Positions 6,608-15,409 of a stretch of 20,485 nucleotides of DNA are shown here, piece after piece. The stretch comes from an uncultured Eubacteriales bacterium (lineage in GTDB: Bacteria; Bacillota; Clostridia; Christensenellales; Borkfalkiaceae), in the NCBI GenBank assembly GCA_900548285.1, contig URKE01000034.1, positions 1-20,485 of the forward strand. The letters run 5' to 3'. Made by a program: the position numbers and the translations under genes. The notes under the pieces were generated by a model. It did not search any database and was not told the DNA's origin. It was given only the letters and a program-made list of their open reading frames with translations. Within the stretch, counting starts at the first letter, position 1, and the number at the start of each line of letters is the position of its first letter.

Positions 6608-6645
6608 TTATATATCGTTCACCGTGTTATATATCGTTCACCGTG
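6608..6645 (-). repeat. Perfect tandem 19-bp duplication of a gene terminus
   Basis: TTATATATCGTTCACCGTG occurs twice without change (6608-6626 and 6627-6645, written on the + strand). The second copy holds the last codons and TAA of the GH20-like gene. The first repeats the same end, with its stop, in the spacer before the GH36 gene. Confidence 0.95.
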
Positions 6646-8225
6646 GCGTTGCTTGCAAATCCGTTGTACGCAAGCGGTTTTCCGGAGAATTCTTCGTTCC
6701 CCAGATAGTCGTAAATTTCTTCCTCGAGTTCCTCGATTATATCTGTTTTGCCTTCGATATAATCGTTCAGTTTTTCCGCATTGCGTTTAAGCCTTGCTAT
6801 TATTCCGCCGAAACGCAGATCGAGTACGTCCGCGCCGTGCGGTTTATACAACACGTTCCAATATTCTTTCAGGTTTTCATACAGTTCTTCCGTTTTATTT
6901 ACGGCGTTTTTATAGTCGCCGTTCAAAAGAAGTCCGAGTTGTTTTTTATCTCCGTTTTTATATGCCGACCGGGTTTTTAAACCGAGTTCCGCTTTGAAAG
7001 AAAGACATTCGCATAACGATATTACGGGTTTAAACGCGAATTTATATTCGTCGGGAATTTGCAATTTGCGTAAATTCGCCACAATTCCGGCATATTTTTT
7101 GTTGCAATCCTGCGGAATCGCAGAATCGAACATTCCCAAAAAGCAATCGTTATACAACAGATATTTCGACGGATTCACAACGTCCGCTTCGTTTTTTAAG
7201 GATATTTCGTTAGGCGCGTCTATTTGCATATAATCGTCGAACTTCACGGAAAATCTTTCAAAAAACTTTTGCTTTATGCTGTTTTCGTCGAAATTGCCTT
7301 TCGCGTATTCGGATACGGCAAATATAGCAGGAAGAACCGAAAACGGAGAACAAAAACCGCCGTCGTCGCCCCACGCCGTAAAAAAAACTTTGTTTATCCC
7401 GTTTTTTATACATTCGCTCATTGCCGCGCGCGAAGCCTTCAAAGCGTAACCGTTGTGAGGAACAAGCCCCGTCCACGTCCACAAGCCGCCCGCAAACGAC
7501 ACGTTATCCGCGATTTTTTTATGCGCGCGCATCATCTTTGAATAATGCTCTTCGTCGGTCGAATAATAATCCCAGTAAATAAGTTCGAGATTTTCGGGAA
7601 TTTTGACTTTCACTTCGCTGCCGGAATTATAGTAATCGCCGCCGGCAAGCCGGAAAAACATATCCGACCACATACAACATTTAAAACCGTGTTTTTTTGC
7701 GATTTCAAGCACTTTGTTCAGGTGCGAAAGCATAATTTCGCTGCGGCTTTCTTCGCCGTGAAGGTCTTTATATTTCCCGAGCCCCAGCATATGGGCTTCG
7801 TCCATGCCGATGTTTACCGAGCGACTTTTAAAGCACTTTTCAAGGGACGCGAACATGTTGTCTATAAGTTCGTACGTCCTGTCGTTTTCCGCGAGCAGAA
7901 TATCGTTGCAGTCGTTTATTTCCCAATACGGTTTCCAACGGAAAATTTTCGATAAGTGAGCAAGCGTCTGAATACAAGGTATGAGCGTCATGCCCTTTTC
8001 GGACGCATGCTCGTCCATTTCCTTTATTTCGTCCATCGAATATCTTCCGCGAAGATAGCCGAAATACTTCTCGTTTTCAACCGTGTAAGTATCTTCGGTG
8101 TAAAGCTGCAAAGACGTGTAACCAAGTGAAGAAAGCAGGTCTATAAGTCGATTAACGGCGCTTACAGTCAAAACCGAGTTGCGCGAGCAATCGACCATAA
8201 GACCTAAAGAAGTAAAGTTGTTCAC
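6627..8225 (-). CDS. GH20-like beta-N-acetylhexosaminidase
   Basis: The protein has 532 residues and no signal peptide, so it is cytoplasmic. A TIM-barrel begins at the N-terminus (LMVDCSRN, then YTSLQLYTEDTY). The pair Asp142-Glu143 in VNIGMDEAHMLG matches the catalytic Asp-Glu of GH20, where Glu is the acid and Asp positions the substrate N-acetyl group. WSDMFFR, IYWDYY, GLWTWTG and FFTAWGDDGG continue the barrel. The C-terminal 200 residues are helical. The layout resembles the hexosaminidase D-like branch without the N-terminal GH20b domain. It should remove terminal beta-GlcNAc or beta-GalNAc. I take the GTG at 8225 as start. It overlaps the previous stop as GTGA, follows AGAAGG, and immediately precedes the conserved barrel start. 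An ATG at 8312 would overlap the upstream gene by 91 bases. Confidence 0.8.
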   Translation of the reverse strand: MNNFTSLGLMVDCSRNSVLTVSAVNRLIDLLSSLGYTSLQLYTEDTYTVENEKYFGYLRGRYSMDEIKEMDEHASEKGMTLIPCIQTLAHLSKIFRWKPYWEINDCNDILLAENDRTYELIDNMFASLEKCFKSRSVNIGMDEAHMLGLGKYKDLHGEESRSEIMLSHLNKVLEIAKKHGFKCCMWSDMFFRLAGGDYYNSGSEVKVKIPENLELIYWDYYSTDEEHYSKMMRAHKKIADNVSFAGGLWTWTGLVPHNGYALKASRAAMSECIKNGINKVFFTAWGDDGGFCSPFSVLPAIFAVSEYAKGNFDENSIKQKFFERFSVKFDDYMQIDAPNEISLKNEADVVNPSKYLLYNDCFLGMFDSAIPQDCNKKYAGIVANLRKLQIPDEYKFAFKPVISLCECLSFKAELGLKTRSAYKNGDKKQLGLLLNGDYKNAVNKTEELYENLKEYWNVLYKPHGADVLDLRFGGIIARLKRNAEKLNDYIEGKTDIIEELEEEIYDYLGNEEFSGKPLAYNGFASNATVNDI

Positions 8226-9004
8226 GCGTTTCGTTTCCTTCTGAAAATCGCAAAGCAAGCAAGAAAAGCAACGGACGCCAAACCGATCGGACCGCTTGCG
8301 CTTCCGCCGCAACCGCCGCCGGAACCCGACGTAACGTGTTCCTGTTCAAAGGTTTCGTCGTCGCCGACGATTTTGCCCTCGTCGGGATCGGTTACGGTAA
8401 AAGTAACGGTAGTAAACACGTCCGAATCGAATTTACTTGCCGCTTTTAAAACCACCTCTCCCTTACCGGTTATTCTTAAAAATTCTTTAAGATAAATTTC
8501 TGCCGGTCCGGAAACCACTTCGTAAATAAGTTCATAATGGCAATCGTCCGCAGGAGTTATTCCCCTTACTTCGATATTGCCCGAAAGTTTCATGGGTTGT
8601 GTGTTTACGGTTACGTTTTCAAACGGATTGTTAAGCGTAACGTTTGAAAAAGTCGCCTCGTACGCCGTACCCGAAAAAGTCGAATAAACGTAAGCGTCGG
8701 CTTCTTCCGCCGCTCTCACGGTAAAATTGCCCGCCTTTTTAAAGATGACTTTTCCGTCTGCGATCTGAGCGACGTCTTCGCCCTCCACGACGGTCCAGAC
8801 GAGTTTTTCGTAAAATTTGATGCGTTTTGCGGAATCTCTGACTACGGCGGTAAGTTCTATCGGATTATCGGAAACCACGGCTTTTTTAAGATAAGTGCCG
8901 TCTATGGTTATTTTGTCGCCCGAAGCCGCCGACGCGGAAACGGAATTAACGCACGCCGCGCCAAGAACCAATGCGGCGAGCATAGCGATTATTTTTTTGT
9001 TCAT
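8222..9004 (-). CDS. Secreted Ig-like protein with Gly/Cys C-terminal anchor signal
   Basis: The protein has 260 residues. A signal peptide (1 to about 26, ending SASA-AS) is followed by two beta-rich segments resembling bacterial Ig-like (Big) domains, roughly 30-98 and 130-205. Both carry the pattern of a small Gly turn, then GKV or GEV, then a strand ending in RAA or KAA. The end is a short acidic linker, the motif SGSGGGCGGSASGP (226-239), a hydrophobic helix (240-254) and RRKRNA. This tripartite tail resembles the MYXO-CTERM, Synerg-CTERM and GlyGly-CTERM sorting signals, in which a conserved Cys or Gly pair precedes a membrane helix and basic end. No enzyme motif is visible. A surface adhesin or glycan-binding role is inferred. 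AAGGAG sits about six bases before the ATG. The gene follows the ADP-ribosylglycohydrolase-like gene by 13 bases. Confidence 0.8.
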   Translation of the reverse strand: MNKKIIAMLAALVLGAACVNSVSASAASGDKITIDGTYLKKAVVSDNPIELTAVVRDSAKRIKFYEKLVWTVVEGEDVAQIADGKVIFKKAGNFTVRAAEEADAYVYSTFSGTAYEATFSNVTLNNPFENVTVNTQPMKLSGNIEVRGITPADDCHYELIYEVVSGPAEIYLKEFLRITGKGEVVLKAASKFDSDVFTTVTFTVTDPDEGKIVGDDETFEQEHVTSGSGGGCGGSASGPIGLASVAFLACFAIFRRKRNA

Positions 9005-9017
9005 ATTTTTCTCCTTA

Positions 9018-10616
9018 TCAACATGCGCCCTGAATAAAGGTAAGCGGGATATAGTTTTTGCTGAGTCTTCCGTTTGCGGATATTTCCATCACGATACTTA
9101 CGACTCCGTCTTTTATGCCGCGCGGGATAATCTCCAGATCGTAAGAGTTGTAGTTTACTCCGCCGTGCCAGTGTTCGAGCCCTACGCAGAAACTTTTTCC
9201 GCCTTTAACTTCCCATTCCTCGGGAACGTTTAAAAGATTTATTTGCAGATACTGAGGCGTATACCATTTATTAAGGAACGTCAGGCGCAGTTTTTTGCCC
9301 GCGTTCTCTTCAATTTTAACCAAGTCTTCGTCGTAAGCGATTTTAACGTTATACAGGTCGAAATGCCGCGTTACCACGTTCTTTTCGGTTATCAGTTGTT
9401 TAACGTCTTCGTATTTATGCCAATCGAGCGGATTTACGCCCGTATATCTGAATTCGGGAATCGCCGTTATGGTGAAATAATCCTTTTTTTGCGGAATTCT
9501 GCCCGTATCGTAATCGAACCCGGGCATTATGTCGCAATAATAGTATCCGAGCATCACGGGAGCCTGACGAGCCACTCTGTAAGCAAGTTCTTTAACCGTT
9601 TTCGGCGGATAAAGGTATTGATCGTAACGAAGCGTGCAGGTTGCGATTTTATCCGAACAGGCCTTCTTCCACTTTAAAGGAAGAGCCTTCTCGCCCATGA
9701 TAATGCCTAAAATCGCGCCCGCCGTGCCTGCCGTGCAATCGGTATCTTCGCCCATATTCACCGCTATGCAAACGGTTTTTGCAAAGTCGTTTTCGCCGTA
9801 TAAAAGCGAAATTATAAGCGCTCCCATATGCCATATAGCGTCGAATGCCTGCGAGCCGTGAGATATTTCGGGGTCGGGCGTTTGCGCCGGAACGCGCTCG
9901 TTTGCGGGAACTTCGTCCGTACCTTTCCAGTAGCCCGCCATCATTCCGAAGTTCGTAGGCGCGAGCCTGAACATTTCCTTTCTCGCTTCTTTCCAGCTTT
10001 TACCCGAATCGTAACATTTTATGGCCGTATCTACAGCGCAAACGATTTTGCAGTCTTCGGGGATGTAAGACTTACCTATTTCGATGAGTTTTCTTATATC
10101 TTTTTCAAAAAACGCAGCCGACTCGATTACCGCGCAGAACACTGCGGCATAAACGCCTTCGTCCGCGTGATCCACGGACGAATCGAAATAAGCGTAAGTT
10201 GCCGCGAGCTGAGGATTTCCAGCGCAGGCGCAAGCCCATATTTCGCTTCTGATCCACGCGCCGTTGCTGTCCTTGTTCGGGTTGCGCATTCTGCCGCAAA
10301 GCGGCGGCTCGATACCCATGTTAAAGTTGTTTTTACCTGTGCCGTATTCGGATAAAGTCGCGCAGATATAAGTATTCCAATATTCGGCAAGAACGTGAGA
10401 ATCTATTTTCGCGCCCTCCAACTCTATGGCTCTCAACCAGACGAGTTGCAGATCCACGTCGTCGTTCGGCACGGGATGAGATATGTCCTGCTGAAACCAG
10501 TCGATATCGTAAACTCCCCTGAAACATTCAAACGGCGCGCCCAGCGTTCCGCCTATATTTTTGCCCGTGTAACACCCTAAAACCTTATCGTAGTAGTCGT
10601 TAAATGTCAATTTCAT
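9018..10616 (-). CDS. ADP-ribosylglycohydrolase-fold (DraG/ARH-like) protein
   Basis: The protein has 532 residues. It begins with the DraG-type opening (DKVLGCYTGKNIGGTLGAPFE), and the two metal-binding sites of the fold are present: NDDVD (51-55) and GEDTD (289-293) followed by CTAGTAGAILG. Family enzymes hydrolyse the N- or O-glycosidic bond of ADP-ribose using two Mg2+ ions. Typical members have 300-350 residues. This one adds about 180 C-terminal residues (from about 350), with a beta-rich end (LRLTFLNKWYTPQYLQINLL). No signal peptide is seen. Its place between a sugar permease and glycosidases suggests it acts on a sugar glycoside from the imported substrate rather than on ADP-ribosylated protein. 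That is inference. AAGGA precedes the ATG. It follows the permease by 12 bases. Confidence 0.8.
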   Translation of the reverse strand: MKLTFNDYYDKVLGCYTGKNIGGTLGAPFECFRGVYDIDWFQQDISHPVPNDDVDLQLVWLRAIELEGAKIDSHVLAEYWNTYICATLSEYGTGKNNFNMGIEPPLCGRMRNPNKDSNGAWIRSEIWACACAGNPQLAATYAYFDSSVDHADEGVYAAVFCAVIESAAFFEKDIRKLIEIGKSYIPEDCKIVCAVDTAIKCYDSGKSWKEARKEMFRLAPTNFGMMAGYWKGTDEVPANERVPAQTPDPEISHGSQAFDAIWHMGALIISLLYGENDFAKTVCIAVNMGEDTDCTAGTAGAILGIIMGEKALPLKWKKACSDKIATCTLRYDQYLYPPKTVKELAYRVARQAPVMLGYYYCDIMPGFDYDTGRIPQKKDYFTITAIPEFRYTGVNPLDWHKYEDVKQLITEKNVVTRHFDLYNVKIAYDEDLVKIEENAGKKLRLTFLNKWYTPQYLQINLLNVPEEWEVKGGKSFCVGLEHWHGGVNYNSYDLEIIPRGIKDGVVSIVMEISANGRLSKNYIPLTFIQGAC

Positions 10617-10628
10617 AATAAGTCCTTT

Positions 10629-11552
10629 TTAAATTTCAACGCCTGTAAATAATTTGGATAATCCCTTTTGCAATAAAAGCGCAAGCGGAAAAGATATACA
10701 AGAAACAAGTATTTTTATTGCCGCGGCATAATACGGATCCGGTCGCTTTATCTCGTTTATTATAAGAAGGGCTATGGTCGTAGTTCCGTATCTTCCGTTT
10801 TCGGCAAGCATAAGCGGCTGCATATATAATGTGAACGGCGTCAGCACGTACATCACGATAGCGATCGAAAGCGTAGGCCATATAAAAGGTATCGTAATGT
10901 TGAAAAGTTCGGTCATAAGCCCCGCGCCGTCGAGTTGGGCGGACTCGGGAACTTCCTCGGGTATACGCGACATTGCGCCCCAGATAAATAAAGAGTACAG
11001 CCCGAACCCGAACCATATAGTGTATACGAACAACGCCCAGTTCGCATAGCCTTCGGTAATAAGCCAGTTTATTTCTCTGCCGCCTGTTATAAACGCGAAC
11101 AGTTTAACCATTATACCGCTCTGAAACGCGCCTCCGCCCGTATCCCATAATCTTCTGTAAAATTCCGACATAACCGCTGCGGGTATAATGTTGGGGATAA
11201 ACAGGATTACGATTATGAGCCTGGAAAGCGGAACTTTCTTATACAGAAAGAAGCACATAAAAACGGTTATGGGAAACATCACGCACAAAACGACGGGCAG
11301 CCATGCGAACGACGTACCTATTATTCTGCCGTAGTTCTGACTTCCGAAAAGACGAAAAAACCTTTGAAAGTTTTCAAAAAATACGAACACTTCCTTTCCG
11401 TCTCTGATCTGTTTGAACGACAAAACCAAGCCGCCTAAATTTGCGTACACCGTGAAAATCGCGAAATTTGCAAGCGGAACGACAAGCATAACTATTATAA
11501 ACACGATTTTCGACGGCGACAGCCTGTATTTTGATTTTTTTGCGGTAATCAT
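10629..11552 (-). CDS. CUT1 sugar ABC transporter permease, MalF/UgpA type
   Basis: The protein has 307 residues and about six membrane helices. The cytoplasmic EAA loop (EEVPESAQLDGAG, with IPFIWP about 11 residues later) that docks the ATPase lies near residues 200-226. It pairs with the MalG-type permease at 14475-15386 to form the membrane channel for the sugar bound by the lipoprotein encoded just upstream. The start at 11552 forms an ATGA overlap with the binding-protein stop, pointing to translational coupling. An in-frame ATG three codons earlier (11561) is the alternative, and neither has a strong Shine-Dalgarno site. Confidence 0.9.
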   Translation of the reverse strand: MITAKKSKYRLSPSKIVFIIVMLVVPLANFAIFTVYANLGGLVLSFKQIRDGKEVFVFFENFQRFFRLFGSQNYGRIIGTSFAWLPVVLCVMFPITVFMCFFLYKKVPLSRLIIVILFIPNIIPAAVMSEFYRRLWDTGGGAFQSGIMVKLFAFITGGREINWLITEGYANWALFVYTIWFGFGLYSLFIWGAMSRIPEEVPESAQLDGAGLMTELFNITIPFIWPTLSIAIVMYVLTPFTLYMQPLMLAENGRYGTTTIALLIINEIKRPDPYYAAAIKILVSCISFPLALLLQKGLSKLFTGVEI

Positions 11553-13027
11553 ATCTTCCATTCGTTTTTATTTGCGTCCCATTTTTTTAAGACGCAGGAA
11601 ATTTCGTTTGCGGTGCAACCTTCGGCAATGCTCTTCGCCGCCTCGTAAGATTCGGCGCCCGCTATCCTGTTGAAGAATCCGCCTTCATAAGCAAAGAAAA
11701 CGGCAAGAATATCTTTTTCAAGCACTTTGTTCGACGTAACGGCGTAAACCCTTTCGGCTTTGTCGTCGTGATAGAACCCGTTGAACGCCGCGAGCGTGAA
11801 CGCGTCGAATCCGTCGGTATTTACTTTAACGCCTTTTAACGGTCTTAAAAGTCCGTGCGTGGCTTTTACGAAAGAGGAATAACTCTTTTCGGTGAGCATA
11901 TGAATTAAAAACTGTTTTGCCAGATCCTTATTTGCCGCGCTTGCAGGTATTGCGAACACACCGTTATCGGCAGAGAAAAGCACGTTCGACGTATCTTTGC
12001 TGCCGTCGATGGATTTTTTGTCCGCATTGATATGGGGCATCGGCATATAGCCCGCGTCGAAGTTTTTAATTTTAATGTAATCAACCATTTCGGTCGGGAA
12101 ATACGTTCCGCCCACGATCATAGCCGCTCTGCCGTTTATAAAGTTGGACTGCGCGGTTATCGCGGTGGCGCCCACCGAGCCGTCAAGCGTTATATCGGTA
12201 CCTTTGCTCGTTTTTCCCTTAGTGAGTCTTGCCAGAGTGGAATATACTTTTGCTCTGCCTTCCTGCTGAACGGAATACACCTCGGGCGAGCCGAGTCTGA
12301 AGAACTCCTTCATCCCGTCTGCGCCGTAACATTCGGAAAGCCATTGCGGAAAATTGGTGTAAAGATAACCGTTTCCGTCTGCGCCTCCGAAAGTGAGCGG
12401 GGCAACCGAACCTTCGGTATCCTCGGCTATTTTATCGCAAAGCGTCCAGAATTCGTCCATTGTTTCCGGAATGGTCCAGCCGTAACGCTCAAACATCTTC
12501 TTATTGTAAATAAGTCCGCTGGGCGGGTTATCCTGCCACGGAATACCGAATTTTTTACCGTTTATGACCTTATCTGCCATAACGTTTGCGTCTATTACTT
12601 CTTCGACTTTTTTACCGCTGTCGGGAATAACGGACTGATAAACGTCGGTTAAGTCCTCGATATATCCTTTCGCTACGTACGATTCGTAATCCGCCGCGCT
12701 TACCAGAATAACGTCGTCCTTGCAGTTTCCGTTTTCGAGTTGGGTTTTAACCGCGCTTAAAGCGAGCGGACTTGCTTCGAGATAATACTTGACGCCAGCA
12801 TTGTCCTGAAGAAACAACGAAACAGCCGAAGTTATCCAATCCGTGCCGTAACCTGCAGCATAAACGTTCAACGAAAGCGTTCCTTTTTCGCCTCTTTTAC
12901 CTATTTTGCCGACGTCGTCTTTAACGGAATCGCCGACGGAACCTCCGTTGCCTCCGCCGCACGCGATAACCGATAAACTTGCCATAACGCAAAGCAGCAA
13001 CGCGATTATTTTACCGAATTTTTTCAT
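11549..13027 (-). CDS. Extracellular sugar-binding lipoprotein of an ABC transporter
   Basis: The protein has 492 residues. The signal peptide ends in a lipobox (SVIAC, Cys23) followed by a Gly-rich linker. The remainder has the family 1 solute-binding layout: two alpha/beta lobes, the segment IPWQDNPPSGLIYNKKMFERYGW (about residues 168-190), NGRAAMIVGGTYFP in the middle, and FSADNGVFAIPASAANKDLAKQFLIHML near the end. It captures an oligosaccharide and delivers it to the two permeases. The start is decided by AGGAGG at 13036-13041, eight bases before the ATG at 13027. The ATG at 13033 is only two bases from it. The next permease overlaps its stop. Confidence 0.93.
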   Translation of the reverse strand: MKKFGKIIALLLCVMASLSVIACGGGNGGSVGDSVKDDVGKIGKRGEKGTLSLNVYAAGYGTDWITSAVSLFLQDNAGVKYYLEASPLALSAVKTQLENGNCKDDVILVSAADYESYVAKGYIEDLTDVYQSVIPDSGKKVEEVIDANVMADKVINGKKFGIPWQDNPPSGLIYNKKMFERYGWTIPETMDEFWTLCDKIAEDTEGSVAPLTFGGADGNGYLYTNFPQWLSECYGADGMKEFFRLGSPEVYSVQQEGRAKVYSTLARLTKGKTSKGTDITLDGSVGATAITAQSNFINGRAAMIVGGTYFPTEMVDYIKIKNFDAGYMPMPHINADKKSIDGSKDTSNVLFSADNGVFAIPASAANKDLAKQFLIHMLTEKSYSSFVKATHGLLRPLKGVKVNTDGFDAFTLAAFNGFYHDDKAERVYAVTSNKVLEKDILAVFFAYEGGFFNRIAGAESYEAAKSIAEGCTANEISCVLKKWDANKNEWKI

Positions 13028-13035
13028 AAACATAT

Positions 13036-13041
13036 CCTCCT
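13036..13041 (-). promoter_or_regulatory. Ribosome binding site deciding the binding-protein start
   Basis: AGGAGG read on the minus strand lies eight bases before ATG 13027 but only two before ATG 13033. This favours the downstream start. Confidence 0.8.
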
Positions 13042-13050
13042 GTCGGATTT

Positions 13051-14466
13051 TTATTTAACCGGTATCACGAAGTAACCTTCGCCGCAACCGATATCGAGTT
13101 CCAAAGTATTGTTTTTCAGGTTTTCCACAACTCTTTTGCCTTTTTTGCAGACAAGCACTTTATCGGCGTTTTCAAACTTTAAAGTAACTTTGTTATCCGC
13201 ATGCTCAAAAGGCGAAGAATAGTTCATGACCATATAGGCGACGTTGCCTTTTTTATCCTTGAATTCCGAAACGAGCGCGTCCGCCGTTGCGTCGACAGAG
13301 GCTATCCCCTTTACTTTTTCAAGCGGAGAACGAAGTTGACTGTACGTTCCGCTTCCGCTCATACCCAAAGGCATCGTTCCCACCCAGTCGAAATTCATAT
13401 ACAACCTTTCAAACGATTTTATTTCGTCAAAGACCTCTTTTACGGCATAGTAACAAGCGAGTTTGTTGCCTTGCGGATCGACAAGCCCGGTGCCGAGATT
13501 ATTCGTATCGCTGTCCGGCGCAAGATACGACCAGTAAAGGAACGTTTGCAACCCTTTCGCTCCGTAACACATCGCGCTGTATGCCTGCCATGCCACTTCG
13601 CTGTAAAGTTCGGGCGAAATGTAACTCCAGTGCCTTGTCGTCAGAATATAGATATAAAACGGAATATCGTATTTTTTCGAAGCGTCGGCAAACGTTTCGA
13701 GGTCTGAAAGCCACTGCGGGCGAACCGTTCCGCGAAGTCCGGCTTTCTGAAGCGGATAATGGTCGTACGAAATACAGGTCGGATTTACCGTTTCGACGAA
13801 ATTGAAAACGTAATCCCTGAACGTATATTCTCCCGCGTATTTGCCGTAAAGTTGCGTATCGCTCGCGTATGACGGATACAGATTCACATAAAATTCGTAT
13901 TCGGGATAATTTTTATACCACCAATCCTGAGCCGCCGCTATCGTATTGTAATAATCCATTGACGGCTCGTCAATAACGTGAAGTCCGCCAAAGGATTTAT
14001 ATGCGGCAAATTCGTCGATTCGCGCTTTGATTTTGCTTTCCTGCGCAAGAATCTGAGAATATGCCTCCTCGTAAGTAAGCCCCTTGCCGTTCTGACATAT
14101 GTTGTGAAGCGACGGGTTTTCATAGTCCATTATGAGAACTTTTACGCCGTTCTTTTCCGCATTTGCAAGCGATTTAAGCACATGCTCGTGCGTGGTATCG
14201 TATATTGGCAGCGCAACGTTATAACCGCAATCTGCCATAACGCGCCAGTTTTCCTCGGTGTTGCAATCTTTTTCCAACCCCCAGGGAGTTCCGCGTTCGT
14301 TTTCAAAACCGTTATGCGGCGTGTCGAACGCGCCCAAACGCATGGTTTCTTCGGATTCCGTTATTTTATACGAAATCGCGGAAGTGTCGCTTTTTCCGCA
14401 TGCCGAAAGCCCCAGACTTAAGGCTATCGACGACGCGCAAAATATCGATATAATCTTCTTATTCAT
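13051..14466 (-). CDS. Lipoprotein with glycosidase-like TIM barrel
   Basis: The protein has 471 residues. The signal peptide ends in a lipobox (LGLSAC, Cys23), so the enzyme would be outside the cell. The core looks like a TIM barrel: GYNVALPIYD, then VKVLIMDYENP, then GGLHVIDEPS with Glu167 as candidate acid/base, then YEFYVNLYPS, CISYDHYPL, IPFYIYILTT and GLQTFLYWSYLAP. A small C-terminal beta domain (about 380-471) follows. The DEPS motif after a barrel strand is typical of clan GH-A-like and related uncharacterised glycosidases. I cannot assign a CAZy family, and the nucleophile is not obvious. AGGAGA lies a few bases before the ATG. A longer in-frame reading up to 14745 overlaps the permease gene and is rejected. 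Its context suggests it trims the glycan before import. Confidence 0.8.
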   Translation of the reverse strand: MNKKIISIFCASSIALSLGLSACGKSDTSAISYKITESEETMRLGAFDTPHNGFENERGTPWGLEKDCNTEENWRVMADCGYNVALPIYDTTHEHVLKSLANAEKNGVKVLIMDYENPSLHNICQNGKGLTYEEAYSQILAQESKIKARIDEFAAYKSFGGLHVIDEPSMDYYNTIAAAQDWWYKNYPEYEFYVNLYPSYASDTQLYGKYAGEYTFRDYVFNFVETVNPTCISYDHYPLQKAGLRGTVRPQWLSDLETFADASKKYDIPFYIYILTTRHWSYISPELYSEVAWQAYSAMCYGAKGLQTFLYWSYLAPDSDTNNLGTGLVDPQGNKLACYYAVKEVFDEIKSFERLYMNFDWVGTMPLGMSGSGTYSQLRSPLEKVKGIASVDATADALVSEFKDKKGNVAYMVMNYSSPFEHADNKVTLKFENADKVLVCKKGKRVVENLKNNTLELDIGCGEGYFVIPVK

Positions 14467-14474
14467 AAAATCTC

Positions 14475-15386
14475 CTATCCCTTTAATCCGCCGCCGGCGG
14501 TAAACGAAATTATTTTGTCGTGCATGGCAATAAAAAGTATTACCACGGGCGCAACGGTTATAACCATTGCGGCAAACAGCGTCGGACGCTGAAACTGCGA
14601 AAGCGTGAGCGACAATTCCTGAAGCCCTAAAGCCAACGTCTTTAAACTCGGCAAATACATATACGAAGTGTAATAATCGTTCCACGTGTTGATGGCTGTT
14701 ATTACCATTACCGCGCTCATCATTCCGAACGCCATTGGCACGCATATTCTGAAAAATATGGTAAACTCGCCCGCCCCGTCGATTTCCGCCGCTTCCACGT
14801 AACCGTTCGACATTGCGGAAAACAAACCGAAAAGCATCAGATAAAGTATTCCGAACGGCGTTGCAAACTGTATGAGTATTCCCCAGGTATCCATAAGATT
14901 CCAGTCAAGAAACAATTTATATATAACCGAAGCCGCGCCGAAATCGGGCAAAACCAGCGAGCCGAAACCTATCGAAACCAGAAATCCCCTGCCCGGGAAG
15001 CGGAATCTTGCAAGAACGTATGCCGTTGCCGTCGTGCTGGCGGTTGAAATCACAACGACCGACACAGTGAATATGAGCGAGTTTAAAAGCATTTTATAAA
15101 AACTCGTATCGCCGCCCATTTTAAAAACGTTTTGGTAGTTTTCCCAGAATATTCCGCCGTACTGTCCGGACGGAAAAACCCACGCGCCGCGCTCTAAAAA
15201 GTCGTCGATTCGCTTTAAGGAATTTACCAGCATATAATAAAGCGGCGTAAGCATCGACAAAGCGTAAACGAGCATTATGACGCCCGCCGCGATAAACACC
15301 GGCCTTACGCGCCTTACTCGTTTTTTACGTATTCCCTTTGCGGCGGGAGTCCGATTTTCTTTTCCTTTTTGAAAAAGTTTTGTCAT
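14475..15386 (-). CDS. CUT1 sugar ABC transporter permease, MalG type
   Basis: The protein has 303 residues. A basic cytoplasmic N-terminus (KKRVRRVR) precedes about six membrane helices. The EAA loop EAAEIDGAG (198-206) followed by FRICVP is the ATPase-docking site of MalG-type permeases. It is the partner of the MalF-type permease at 10629-11552. I choose the ATG at 15386 because GGAGA lies about nine bases upstream. The ATG at 15404 has no clear ribosome binding site, and still longer starts run through the hairpin at 15410-15440. The order is unusual: the two permeases are separated by a glycosidase-like lipoprotein and the binding-protein gene. Confidence 0.9.
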   Translation of the reverse strand: MTKLFQKGKENRTPAAKGIRKKRVRRVRPVFIAAGVIMLVYALSMLTPLYYMLVNSLKRIDDFLERGAWVFPSGQYGGIFWENYQNVFKMGGDTSFYKMLLNSLIFTVSVVVISTASTTATAYVLARFRFPGRGFLVSIGFGSLVLPDFGAASVIYKLFLDWNLMDTWGILIQFATPFGILYLMLFGLFSAMSNGYVEAAEIDGAGEFTIFFRICVPMAFGMMSAVMVITAINTWNDYYTSYMYLPSLKTLALGLQELSLTLSQFQRPTLFAAMVITVAPVVILFIAMHDKIISFTAGGGLKG

Positions 15387-15409
15387 TATAGAGTTCTCCG
15401 ACATTTTTT

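Noticed and set aside
14467..14745. Upstream extension of the barrel lipoprotein gene
   Set aside because: It would overlap the MalG-type permease gene and hide the signal peptide. ATG 14466 has a ribosome binding site and lipobox.
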